Shown in pieces: positions 6,920 through 15,764 of a DNA stretch of 50,685 nt. The translations under genes and the position numbers were made by a program. Within the stretch, counting starts at the first letter, position 1; the number at the start of each line of letters is the position of its first letter. The stretch comes from Lachnospiraceae bacterium (GTDB lineage Bacteria; Bacillota; Clostridia; Lachnospirales; Lachnospiraceae), in NCBI GenBank assembly GCA_017408735.1, contig JAFQUB010000006.1, positions 1 to 50,685 of the forward strand. Reading direction: 5' to 3'. A model generated the notes under the pieces. The model had not been told where the DNA came from. It was given only the letters and a program-made list of their open reading frames with translations, and ran no database searches.

Positions 6920-8464
6920 ATGGAAAAATTGTACTTAGAAAAATTTCGTAAGGATTTAACAGCGTTTCGTGAAATGACAGAAAAATTTTATAACAAAGAG
7001 ATTACGGTAGTGGAATATAAAGGTTTTTCCGGAGGATTTGGAAGTTATGCTCAGCGTGGCGGAGAACGGAGTATGTTGCGACTTCGTATGGCAGGCGGTG
7101 AAGTGGACAAAGAAAAATTGAAATTTGTTGCAGACAGTATCGAAAAATATAATATTGATAAAGTGCATCTGACTACCTGTCAGACCATCCAGCTTCATAA
7201 TTTAACAAAAAATACAGTTTGTCAGTTAGTGGAGGAGGCTTGGGAACATGGAATTATTACCAGAGGAGGTGGTGGAGATTATCCAAGAAATGTAATGTGC
7301 TCCCCTCTTTCCGGTGTGAATAAAGAAGAAGTCTTTGATGTACTTCCCTTTGCAAAGGAGGCAGGAAATTATCTTTTGGGATTGATTGGAGAAGTGAAAC
7401 TGCCAAGAAAATTAAAAGTATGTTTTTCCAATAACAATAAAAACGAAGTCCATGCAACCTTTAGAGATCTTGGATTTATCGCAAAAGAAAATGGAAGTTT
7501 TGATGTGTATATTGCAGGAGGTTTGGGGATAAAACCAAAATTCGGAGTGAAGGTTGTGGAAAACATAGAGCCGTCTAAAGTTCTGTTTTGCATCAAAACT
7601 ATGGTAGATATTTTTACAGAACATGGAAATTATGAGAACCGTGCGGCTTCCAGAACCAGATATTTACAGGAAACTTTGGGAGTGGAAGAATTAAAAAAAT
7701 TATTTCAGGAGAAACTGGCACAAAATCTTAGTGTAGAAAAACTGGAACTGGATTTGGTTCCGGAAAGCTTCCAACCAAAGAAAAAGGGAACCACAACAGA
7801 TTTAAAACATGCAAGAGTGATTGCCCAAAAACAGGAAGGATTGTATGCTGTTTCTTATCATCCGGTAGGTGGCATAGTGGCACCGGAGTTTTTCCAAAAG
7901 TTGCATAAAATTATCGTTGACATGGATGAGGTAAAAGTTCGTCTGACACCGGCTCAGGGTATGTATATTATTAATCTGACAGCCAAAGAAGCAGAGAAAG
8001 TTTTAGAAATCACAAAAGATGGAGCAGAAACCATCTTTGAGCGCTCCACAGCATGCATTGGTGCGGATATCTGCCAGCAGGGAATCGGTTTATCCCAGGC
8101 TCTTTTAAAGGCCTGCGTGGAACGAGTAAGAAAAGAAAATTTTGCAGATGGAGTACTGCCGGCAATTTATATTTCCGGATGCCCATCTTCCTGCGGAGCT
8201 CACCAGACAGCTGCCATTGGACTGCGTGGTGGTAAAAAACCATCTCCGGAAGGACCAAAGTTTGCCTTTGCTGTTTATGAAAACGGCTGCCAGTTAGAAG
8301 GAGAAGAACGTTTCGGACAGGAACTGGGAATTATGTATGAGGAACAGATACCGGAATTCTTTGTGGAGCTGGGACGTGCAGTAGAAGCAGAAGGTATGAG
8401 TTATGAAGAATTTCGCAACAAATATCCGGAAAAAATCCGAGAAATTGCGACAAAATATATTTAA
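6920..8464 (+). CDS. Siroheme-dependent nitrite/sulfite reductase
   Basis: The 514-residue protein has the duplicated ferredoxin-like plus catalytic-half layout of the NirA/CysI/Sir family. It catalyses the six-electron reduction of nitrite to ammonia or sulfite to sulfide using siroheme coupled to a 4Fe-4S cluster. The cluster ligands are visible as C379-x5-C385 (CIGADIC) and C421-x3-C425 (GCPSSCG). TTCQTIQLHNL is the typical N-terminal half-domain motif. The ATG at 6920 follows AAGGAG; an upstream TTG start is unlikely. No electron-donor or transporter gene is adjacent, so substrate choice cannot be settled from context. Confidence 0.88.
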   Translation: MEKLYLEKFRKDLTAFREMTEKFYNKEITVVEYKGFSGGFGSYAQRGGERSMLRLRMAGGEVDKEKLKFVADSIEKYNIDKVHLTTCQTIQLHNLTKNTVCQLVEEAWEHGIITRGGGGDYPRNVMCSPLSGVNKEEVFDVLPFAKEAGNYLLGLIGEVKLPRKLKVCFSNNNKNEVHATFRDLGFIAKENGSFDVYIAGGLGIKPKFGVKVVENIEPSKVLFCIKTMVDIFTEHGNYENRAASRTRYLQETLGVEELKKLFQEKLAQNLSVEKLELDLVPESFQPKKKGTTTDLKHARVIAQKQEGLYAVSYHPVGGIVAPEFFQKLHKIIVDMDEVKVRLTPAQGMYIINLTAKEAEKVLEITKDGAETIFERSTACIGADICQQGIGLSQALLKACVERVRKENFADGVLPAIYISGCPSSCGAHQTAAIGLRGGKKPSPEGPKFAFAVYENGCQLEGEERFGQELGIMYEEQIPEFFVELGRAVEAEGMSYEEFRNKYPEKIREIATKYI

Positions 8465-8579
8465 GTAAGTGAATTCACAAGCGTTATAAAACTAAGCGAA
8501 TAAAAACTATATCACACAATTATATGAATTTTGTCACACATTTTTCAAAAATACATCGTAAGATTAGCAACGAAACAAT

Positions 8580-10190
8580 GTGTACTGGCAGGTTGGAATT
8601 TCTTATTGTGAAAATCCTGTGGCTGAGGAATATGAAACTTTGGGGATTTTTGTTCCCGGGGATTATATGAATGCAGTTGATAATGGAGATGGAACTTTTA
8701 CCTGTGAAATGAATGCTCAGGCAACCGTTGGCAATTATACAGCAGAAACAGCACCACTGGTAATTCCGGTAGATACACCGGGATATTCGGCAATGTCAGC
8801 TCCAACGGATTATGTCAGTGATGCGGCAGAATATACCAGTCAGGGATTTGTATATGTAAATGCAGGATGCCGTGGCCGTGATGCAGGAGCACCAGCCGGA
8901 GTTACGGATTTGAAAGCAGCAATTCGGTATATTAGACATAATGAAGGAAATATCCCCGGAAATATGGAACGAATTTTCTCTTTTGGCATGAGTGGCGGAG
9001 GAGCACAAAGTGCATTACTTGGAGCAACCGGTGACAGCCAACTGTATACACCATATCTGGAAGCTATTGGAGCAGTCACCGGCGTGAGTGATGCGGTAGC
9101 AGGTTCCATGTGCTGGTGTCCAATTACTAATCTTGACTATGCAAATGAGGCATATGAATGGAATCTTGGTGTGACTCGTACTGATTTAGATGAAGAAATG
9201 CAACAATTATCCAATGCTATGGCAGAAAAATTTGCACTTTATGTAAATGAATTAGGTCTTACAGATGAGAATGGAAATGTGCTTTCTTTAACAGAATCAG
9301 AAGAAGGAATTTATCAGGCTGGCAGTTACTATGATTATTTAAAATCCGTAATTGAACAATCACTTAATAACTTTTTGCAGGATACGTCTTTTCCTTATGA
9401 TGGGCAGAGCAGTTCTAAAGGAGCTGGTATGAGAGGGGGAAGAGGCAATCGTGGCGAGTTACCGGATGGAGAGTTACCGGATGGAGAGTTGCCAAATGGA
9501 AAATTGCCGGATGGCGAATTGCCAGGCAGGGATGACCGGAATGAATACAGGGATAATATTAACCGTAATACTACAACCGGAGGTATTACACTTTCAGGAA
9601 CTTATGAAACAGCACAAGATTATATTGACGCGTTGAATGCAGAAACGAGCTGGGTTACATACGACAGCGAAACCAATACTGCAACCATTACAAGTGTTGC
9701 TGATTTTGTGAAGGCATTAAAGATAGCATCAAAAAATGTTGGAGCCTTTGATGATTTAGATAGAACACAGGGAGAAAATACTTTATTTGGCTATGGTGAT
9801 GGTGCCGGGGCTCATTTTGATTCTGTTATGGCGGAATTGCTGAAGGACAATGAACAATATGGAGAAGCTTATGCAAGTGACCTTGAAAAAACAGATTCTC
9901 TGGGTAATACTGTGGATTATCGTTTGAATATGTACAATCCAATGTATTATCTGGAAGATTATTATGAAGGATACCAGTCAGCCAACGTGGCAAAATATTG
10001 GAGAATCCGTACAGGAATTAATCAGGGAGATACTGCATTGACAACAGAAATGAATCTGGCATTGGCGTTGGAAAATTACGGTGCAGATGTGGATTTTGAA
10101 ATGGTATGGGGACAGGGCCATGTAGAAGCAGAGCGTACCGGAGATTCCACTTCTAATTTTATTACATGGGTGAATGAATGCTTGAAGTAA
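8580..10190 (+). CDS. Alpha/beta-hydrolase, apparently 5'-truncated
   Basis: The 536-residue frame begins at a GTG with no ribosome site and an in-frame stop only 15 bases upstream. It starts directly in mature-type sequence (YWQVGISYCENP) with no signal peptide, whereas relatives of this tannase/feruloyl-esterase-like family usually have a leader. The nucleophile motif is FGMSGGGAQS (Ser near residue 137), and a late GQGHVEAER probably supplies the catalytic His. Residues 293-317 are a low-complexity ELPDG linker. The region before it (8465-8579) holds no leader in any frame. Either a remnant that lost its 5' end, or a cytosolic variant. The remaining 1.6 kb is intact. Confidence 0.65.
   Translation: MYWQVGISYCENPVAEEYETLGIFVPGDYMNAVDNGDGTFTCEMNAQATVGNYTAETAPLVIPVDTPGYSAMSAPTDYVSDAAEYTSQGFVYVNAGCRGRDAGAPAGVTDLKAAIRYIRHNEGNIPGNMERIFSFGMSGGGAQSALLGATGDSQLYTPYLEAIGAVTGVSDAVAGSMCWCPITNLDYANEAYEWNLGVTRTDLDEEMQQLSNAMAEKFALYVNELGLTDENGNVLSLTESEEGIYQAGSYYDYLKSVIEQSLNNFLQDTSFPYDGQSSSKGAGMRGGRGNRGELPDGELPDGELPNGKLPDGELPGRDDRNEYRDNINRNTTTGGITLSGTYETAQDYIDALNAETSWVTYDSETNTATITSVADFVKALKIASKNVGAFDDLDRTQGENTLFGYGDGAGAHFDSVMAELLKDNEQYGEAYASDLEKTDSLGNTVDYRLNMYNPMYYLEDYYEGYQSANVAKYWRIRTGINQGDTALTTEMNLALALENYGADVDFEMVWGQGHVEAERTGDSTSNFITWVNECLK
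9456..9530 (+). repeat. 15-base tandem repeats encoding an ELPDG linker
   Basis: Five in-frame 15-base units encode ELPDG, ELPDG, ELPNG, KLPDG and ELPGR. Placed inside the hydrolase after an RGGRGNRG stretch, this looks like a flexible surface loop prone to copy-number change. Confidence 0.85.
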
Positions 10191-10202
10191 GTAGGTATCA
10201 GA

Positions 10203-10880
10203 ATGAAAAAGATAGCAATCATAGAAGACGATAAAGGTTTGAACAATGGAATTGTACTGGCGCTAAAAAATGAAAAATATCAATTTGACCAGTACTATTC
10301 CCTGAACGAAGCAAAAAACATAGAATCCAATTCACCGGCAGACTTAATTATTCTGGATATTAATCTGCCGGATGGAAATGGATTTGAGTATTTAAAAGAA
10401 CTACGAAAGAAATCAGAGATTCCGGTGATTATTCTTACAGCCAATGATTTGGAAACAGACGAAGTGATGGGACTGGAACTGGGAGCCGATGATTACATTA
10501 CAAAACCTTTTAGTTTGATGGTGCTTCGGGCAAGGATTGAAAAGGTATTAAAAAGTGTAAAGGTTCAGTCAAAGAATGTGTATGAAACTGGAAATTTAGT
10601 ATTTGATTTTGAACGTATGTATTTTACCCGAAATAAACAGGAAATAGACCTTAGCAAAACAGAACAGAAATTGTTGCGAATATTGGTACAAAATAAAGGG
10701 ATTACATTAGCAAGGGCAAAGCTGGTGGACAGCATATGGACAGATGGTGCAGAATATGTGGATGAAAATGCTTTGTCGGTTACCGTAAAACGATTGAGAG
10801 ATAAAATAGAAGAAACTCCATCCAAACCAATTTATATTCAGACCGTATATGGAATCGGATATGTATGGAGGGAAGAATGA
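10203..10880 (+). CDS. OmpR-family response regulator
   Basis: This 225-residue protein has a receiver domain (E8/D9/D10, D52 in LILDINLPDGNG, TAND, KPF) and a winged helix ending YGIGYVWREE. It overlaps the kinase gene by 4 bases (ATGA). The subfamily commonly sits beside MacB/FtsX-type peptide-sensing or resistance exporters, and such an exporter lies 1.6 kb downstream (12495-15720) behind the rubrerythrin gene. It is therefore a candidate regulator of that exporter. The ribosome site is weak (GTAGGT). Confidence 0.92.
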   Translation: MKKIAIIEDDKGLNNGIVLALKNEKYQFDQYYSLNEAKNIESNSPADLIILDINLPDGNGFEYLKELRKKSEIPVIILTANDLETDEVMGLELGADDYITKPFSLMVLRARIEKVLKSVKVQSKNVYETGNLVFDFERMYFTRNKQEIDLSKTEQKLLRILVQNKGITLARAKLVDSIWTDGAEYVDENALSVTVKRLRDKIEETPSKPIYIQTVYGIGYVWREE

Positions 10881-11725
10881 GAAAAAGAGGAATCAGATAT
10901 ACTTATGCAAGGTTGAATCAAATGATAGATGAAGCCATGGCAGGGACGTTTGAAGAACAGTCTTATGATGAAACAGAACTTTCTAAATTGGAAGTTAAAT
11001 GGAAACGTTTTTTGACTTCTTCTAAGCTGTCAAAGCAAAGAGTAGAAGAAGAGCGGGCCGGTATCAAAGAAATTGTATCAGATATATCTCATCAGACAAA
11101 AACGCCGCTATCCAATATTCTTCTATATTCCCAATTGTTAGAAGAGCAAAATCTGGATGCAGGTAGCCGCAGGTTAGTTTTGGAAATTATAAAACAATCA
11201 GAAAAACTGGACTTTTTAATTCAATCGCTGGTAAAAACTTCCAGACTGGAAACCGGAACATTTCAGTTAACCCCGGAAGTTCAGGAGGTTTCACCGGTAT
11301 TGGAAGAAATCATACTGCAGGCAGAGCAGAAAGCAGCGAAAAAGAACATACAAATTATATTAGAAGTTCCAACCTCAGTAAAAGCAGTATATGATAAAAA
11401 ATGGACAAGTGAAGCTTTATACAATATTTTAGACAATGCTGTGAAATATTCGCAGGAGGGTAGTGAGATATATATTCAGGTAAAAGCCTATGAGTTATTT
11501 GTATGTATCGAAATCCGTGATGAAGGAATTGGAATTCCAGAGGAAGAAGTCCCTCTGATTTTTCAAAGATTTTATAGGGGTAAAAATGTAAATGAAGAAG
11601 AAGGAGTTGGAATCGGGCTTTATCTTACAAGACAGATTGTTGAAGGTCAGAAAGGATACATTAAGACAGGTTCCCAAATAGGACAAGGTTCGTCTTTTTC
11701 CGTTTATTTGCCTAAAAGTAGATAA
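10877..11725 (+). CDS. Sensor histidine kinase without membrane segments
   Basis: This 282-residue kinase has the H box SHQTKTPLSN (His near residue 72), N box YNILDNAVKYS, G1 RDEGIGIP and G2 EGVGIGLYL. The N-terminus is hydrophilic (KRGIRYTYARLNQMIDEAM) with no transmembrane helix, so the protein is soluble. Many relatives carry one or two N-terminal helices before the same linker, so this one either lost them or senses through a membrane partner such as the FtsX-type permease. The ATG at 10877 is preferred over 10865, since GGAGGG lies between them. Confidence 0.88.
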   Translation: MRKRGIRYTYARLNQMIDEAMAGTFEEQSYDETELSKLEVKWKRFLTSSKLSKQRVEEERAGIKEIVSDISHQTKTPLSNILLYSQLLEEQNLDAGSRRLVLEIIKQSEKLDFLIQSLVKTSRLETGTFQLTPEVQEVSPVLEEIILQAEQKAAKKNIQIILEVPTSVKAVYDKKWTSEALYNILDNAVKYSQEGSEIYIQVKAYELFVCIEIRDEGIGIPEEEVPLIFQRFYRGKNVNEEEGVGIGLYLTRQIVEGQKGYIKTGSQIGQGSSFSVYLPKSR

Positions 11726-11747
11726 AATCTTTATAGATACAGCATAA

Positions 11748-11775
11748 TTGACCTAGGGGAAAAATATGATATAAT
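11748..11775 (+). promoter_or_regulatory. Promoter of the rubrerythrin gene
   Basis: TTGACC (11748-11753) and TATAAT (11770-11775) with a 16-base spacer, 58 bases before the start codon. Confidence 0.75.
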
Positions 11776-11832
11776 TTATCTATAGTTGAGAAAGGTTTAG
11801 TTAAAACAAATTTTACAATCGGAGGTAAAGAT

Positions 11833-12375
11833 ATGGGAAACAGTAAATATGCAGGAACTAAGACAGAAAAGAATTTATGGGAGGCTTTTGCGGGAGAATC
11901 TCAGGCAAGAAACAAGTATACCTATTTTGCATCAGTAGCCAAAAAGGCGGGATATGAACAGATTGCAGCATTATTTCTGCAGACTGCTGACAATGAAAAA
12001 GAACATGCAAAATTATGGTTCAAAGAACTGGGCGAACTGGGAAATACTGCTGAAAACCTGTTACATGCGGCAGAAGGAGAAAATGCTGAGTGGACAGATA
12101 TGTATGAGCGTATGGCAAAAGACGCAGAAGAAGAAGGGTTCCATGAGTTGGCAGCCAGATTCCGCGGGGTTGGAGCCATTGAAAAAATGCATGAAGAAAG
12201 ATACCGCGCATTACTTCACAATGTGGAAGCCATGGAAGTATTTAAAAAGAGCGGAGTAACCATGTGGGAGTGCCGTAATTGTGGTCATGTGGTAGTTGGA
12301 TTGGAAGCACCACAGGTATGTCCTGTTTGCAACCATCCTCAGAGCTACTTTGAAGTGAGAAAAGAAAATTATTAA
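11833..12375 (+). CDS. rbr: Rubrerythrin
   Basis: The 180-residue peroxide-detoxifying diiron protein of anaerobes reduces H2O2 with electrons from rubredoxin-like carriers in the cytosol. The N-terminal ferritin-like four-helix domain shows iron ligands in [10 protein letters not shown] and [10 protein letters not shown]. The C-terminal rubredoxin-like zinc-ribbon fold has CRNC and CPVC pairs for one Fe. Length and domain order are standard. It has its own promoter, GGAGGT ribosome site and a terminator, and is expressed separately from the two-component and ABC genes around it. Confidence 0.95.
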   Translation: MGNSKYAGTKTEKNLWEAFAGESQARNKYTYFASVAKKAGYEQIAALFLQTADNEKEHAKLWFKELGELGNTAENLLHAAEGENAEWTDMYERMAKDAEEEGFHELAARFRGVGAIEKMHEERYRALLHNVEAMEVFKKSGVTMWECRNCGHVVVGLEAPQVCPVCNHPQSYFEVRKENY

Positions 12376-12439
12376 ATAGAAAACAGAATCTTTCCAATCT
12401 GTAATATTTCAGAAAGAATCTGGTAAGATTGATTTGTTA

Positions 12440-12472
12440 TAGTCTATGTTGTAAACAACATAGGCTATTTTA
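12440..12472 (+). terminator. Intrinsic terminator after rubrerythrin
   Basis: TAGTCTATGTTGT (12440-12452) pairs with ACAACATAGGCTA (12455-12467), followed by TTTTA. Confidence 0.8.
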
Positions 12473-12494
12473 AATTGTGAAGGAGGATATAACT

Positions 12495-13190
12495 ATGGAA
12501 GTTTTACATACAGAAGGCTTGAAGAAGTATTATGGCAATCAGGAAAATGAAGTTAAGGCATTGGATGGAATTGATCTGTCCATTAAGCAGGGAGAGTTTG
12601 TAGCAATTGTAGGTACCAGTGGAAGTGGAAAATCTACGTTGCTTCATATGCTGGGAGGACTGGACAGACCTACAGAGGGAAAGGTATATGTAGAGAATAA
12701 AGATATTTTTTCTTTGGAAGATGAAGCACTGACTATTTTCCGAAGAAGAAAAATTGGATTTGTATTTCAGGCATTTAATCTGGTACCAGTGTTAAATGTC
12801 TATGAAAATATTGTGTTGCCAATAGAACTGGATGGAAACCCGGTGGACAAAGATTATGTAAATCAGGTCATAGATTCCTTGGGATTGACAGAAAAGATAA
12901 ACAGTATGCCAAACCAGTTGTCTGGAGGACAGCAGCAGAGAGTAGCCATTGCAAGGGCATTAGCTACGAAGCCTGCCATTGTACTGGCAGATGAACCTAC
13001 AGGAAATTTAGACTCCCGCACCAGTCAAGACGTGTTGAGTCTGTTAAAAGTAACAGGGCAGAATTTCAACCAAACCATTGTAATGATTACCCACAATGAA
13101 GAAATTTCCCAGATGGCAGACCGAATCATACGAATAGAAGATGGAAAAATCATAAAAGGGGGAGATGGATATGCAAAAGGTACAAAATAG
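12495..13190 (+). CDS. ABC transporter ATP-binding protein (MacB/LolD type)
   Basis: This 231-residue ATPase has Walker [10 protein letters not shown]-loop [18 protein letters not shown], signature LSGGQQQR, Walker B IVLADEP and the H-loop MITHN. This subfamily drives mechanotransmission permeases with FtsX domains, used for lipoprotein, antibiotic-peptide or toxin export and for peptide sensing. The permease gene overlaps it by 20 bases. The ATG at 12495 is favoured by GAAGGAGGAT just upstream over an upstream in-frame ATG at 12477. Confidence 0.93.
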   Translation: MEVLHTEGLKKYYGNQENEVKALDGIDLSIKQGEFVAIVGTSGSGKSTLLHMLGGLDRPTEGKVYVENKDIFSLEDEALTIFRRRKIGFVFQAFNLVPVLNVYENIVLPIELDGNPVDKDYVNQVIDSLGLTEKINSMPNQLSGGQQQRVAIARALATKPAIVLADEPTGNLDSRTSQDVLSLLKVTGQNFNQTIVMITHNEEISQMADRIIRIEDGKIIKGGDGYAKGTK

Positions 13191-15720
13191 AAAAGTGATC
13201 AGCCGTCTGTCAGCCAGAATTGTCAGTGCCAGAGGAAAAAAGAATCTGGTAACCATTCTTGCCATTATGCTTACCACCGTGCTATTCACAGCACTTTTTA
13301 CCATTGGCGGAAGCATGATGGAAAGTATTCAGGAATCTACCATGCGGCAGGTAGGGGGAAGTTCCATGGCAGGTGTAAAATTTGTTCTTCCAAAAGATTA
13401 CGAAAAGCTTTCAAAAGATTCCAAAGTGAAAAACCCCAGTTATCGAATTATTGTAGGAACTGCAGAAAACGAAGAACTGTTGAAATTAAGTACAGAAGTT
13501 AATTATGCCGAAGACGAAAATGCCAAAGAGATGTTTAGCTATCCAGAGGAAGGCAGTATGCCAAGGGAAAGAAATGAAATTGCCACCAGTACTCTTGTGT
13601 TGGATGCCTTGGGAATTCCTCATACATTAGGCGAAAAAGTCGCACTGAAAATTTCCATAGACGGAAAACAGATCACAGAGGATTTTATACTTTCCGGTTT
13701 CTGGAAAGGGGACGGTATAGCAATGGCACAGCAATGCTGGGTTTCCAGAGAATTTTGCGATGAAGTGGCACCTACTCCGGAGACCTCTTTTTATGAGCAA
13801 CTGGATACAAAATATGCCGGTTACTGGATGATGGATTTTGATTATTCTAACAGCTGGGACATTCAGGATAAAACAACTGCCTTGTTAGAACGAAACGGCT
13901 ATGACATCAACAGAATTGCTTATGGAGTAAACTGGGCATATACCACTAGTGATGTGGATGGAGGAGCTATCATATTTATTGTGGTTTTACTGGGACTCAT
14001 TCTGGCGTCCGGATATCTGATTATCTATAATATATTTTCTTTAAATGTAGCTGGAGATATCAAAAGTTATGGACTTTTAAAAACCATAGGTACCACGGAA
14101 GTACAGTTAAAGAAGTTAGTAAGAAGACAGGCTTTTTTCTTATCTGCCATCGGAATTCCGATAGGGCTTGTGACAGGTGTGCTTCTTGGAAAATGTTTAT
14201 TTCCTGTAATTGTAAGAAATTTTGAACTGGGAGAGATAGTAACATTTTCTATTAACCCGCTGGTTTTTCTGGGGGCTGCAGCCTTTTCTTTCCTAACAGT
14301 ATGGATTAGTTGCAACAAACCATGCAAACTGGCAGCGCGGGTTTCACCGATAGAAGCTGTCCGCTACACAGAAAAAACAACTTACAGCAAAGTTAAAGAG
14401 CGAAAAGTAAGAAAAGTAACTGCCTTTTCTTTTGCATGGGCGAATATGGGGCGGAATCGTAAAAAAGTTGCAATTGTAGTAGCATCCCTATCTTTAAGCA
14501 TGATTTTAATGAACTCCGTGTATACCATGATACAGGGATTTGATATGGATAAATATGTTTCCAATTTTATTGTGGGTGATGCCATAGTGGCGGATGCAAC
14601 CATATTAAATATGGGAAGTCAGGTGTATTCCAATAATGAAATTACGCCGGAAGTACAGGAAGAATTGAAAGGAATTGAGGGAATTGAATCCGTTCATAAT
14701 GTATATTTTGCTGAAATCGGCATTACAATTAGTGAGAATGCTCAAAGAAATCTTGTGCAGTTTGTAGAAGAAAATCCACAATATTTTTCAGACTCTTATG
14801 GAGAAAATATGCTTACTATGGTAAAAGAAAGGAATATACCATGGAACAGCGTTTACGGGGTAGATTCCTGGGGAATGGAACAACTGGAGGGTTATAAAGG
14901 AGAGTTGGATTGGGAGAAATTTAAAACCGGAAACTATTGTCTGGTAAACAGTTATGGAGCAGTGCATGGCATGGAAGAACCTCTTGACGGAATGTTTAGT
15001 GATGTGGGGGATAAACTCTCCATAGAACTGTTGGATGGTTCGGTAAAGGAATATGAAGTTCTGGCGATTGCCAGTATACCGTATGCCATGTCCAGCCGCT
15101 TTATGACAAATCTTGGAATAGAAGTAATATTGCCGGAACAGGAATTTCAGACATTTGTAAATCCCAAAGGGGCAATGCTGAGTGTCTTAACACGGGAAAA
15201 GGACAATGCAGTTTCCATAGACAAATGTCTGGAAAACTATACAAATCAGGTACGCACCAATTTAGATGCTGTTACCAAAGCTACTTACGAGGAAGAATTT
15301 AAAGATTTTGTAAATACATTCTGGATTGTTGGAGGAGGTTTAAGCCTTGTACTTGCATTGATTGGAATATTGAATTTTGTCAACGCAGTGGTTACGGGAA
15401 TTCTGGCGCGAAAGCAGGAGCTTGCCATGATGGAAGCAGTGGGAATGACAGGAAAACAGATGAAATCCATGCTGGCATGGGAAGGGACTTTATATGCAGT
15501 TTTTACGATGGCAGTGTCCATGGTAGCAGTAGTCCCTGTAAATAATCTGGTGTTGAAGCTTGTGGTAGATGGTATGTGGTATTTTACCAATCATTTTACC
15601 ATTGTGCCGATTATTTTATGTATGCCGGTGCTGTTGCTTGCAGCAAGCATTATTCCGGTAATAGCATATCAAAATATGAAGCGGGAAAGTGTTGTGGAAC
15701 GTTTAAGAGAAACAGAATAG
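13171..15720 (+). CDS. FtsX-type ABC transporter permease (MacB family)
   Basis: The 849-residue membrane protein has one N-terminal helix (VTILAIMLTTVLFTALFTIG), an extracellular domain, an FtsX core of three helices (about 265-390), a further helix near 430, a second large extracellular domain and a C-terminal FtsX core (about 715-840). Two FtsX cores in one chain let it work as a single permease subunit with the ATPase encoded just upstream. The likely job is antimicrobial-peptide resistance or export; the two-component pair at 10203-11725 is the probable sensor. The ATG at 13171 has better spacing from AAGGGGGAG than the one at 13165. Confidence 0.9.
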   Translation: MQKVQNRKVISRLSARIVSARGKKNLVTILAIMLTTVLFTALFTIGGSMMESIQESTMRQVGGSSMAGVKFVLPKDYEKLSKDSKVKNPSYRIIVGTAENEELLKLSTEVNYAEDENAKEMFSYPEEGSMPRERNEIATSTLVLDALGIPHTLGEKVALKISIDGKQITEDFILSGFWKGDGIAMAQQCWVSREFCDEVAPTPETSFYEQLDTKYAGYWMMDFDYSNSWDIQDKTTALLERNGYDINRIAYGVNWAYTTSDVDGGAIIFIVVLLGLILASGYLIIYNIFSLNVAGDIKSYGLLKTIGTTEVQLKKLVRRQAFFLSAIGIPIGLVTGVLLGKCLFPVIVRNFELGEIVTFSINPLVFLGAAAFSFLTVWISCNKPCKLAARVSPIEAVRYTEKTTYSKVKERKVRKVTAFSFAWANMGRNRKKVAIVVASLSLSMILMNSVYTMIQGFDMDKYVSNFIVGDAIVADATILNMGSQVYSNNEITPEVQEELKGIEGIESVHNVYFAEIGITISENAQRNLVQFVEENPQYFSDSYGENMLTMVKERNIPWNSVYGVDSWGMEQLEGYKGELDWEKFKTGNYCLVNSYGAVHGMEEPLDGMFSDVGDKLSIELLDGSVKEYEVLAIASIPYAMSSRFMTNLGIEVILPEQEFQTFVNPKGAMLSVLTREKDNAVSIDKCLENYTNQVRTNLDAVTKATYEEEFKDFVNTFWIVGGGLSLVLALIGILNFVNAVVTGILARKQELAMMEAVGMTGKQMKSMLAWEGTLYAVFTMAVSMVAVVPVNNLVLKLVVDGMWYFTNHFTIVPIILCMPVLLLAASIIPVIAYQNMKRESVVERLRETE

Positions 15721-15764
15721 GGTAATACTAATTATAAATTAAGGAAGAATAAGAGGTATTATCA

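Noticed and set aside
9456..9530. 15-base repeats as a regulatory or integration site
   Set aside because: They are in frame within the hydrolase and encode a simple ELPDG linker.
13171..15720. Reading the long permease as two separate genes
   Set aside because: The frame is continuous, and single-chain permeases with two FtsX cores of about 850 residues are normal for this exporter type.
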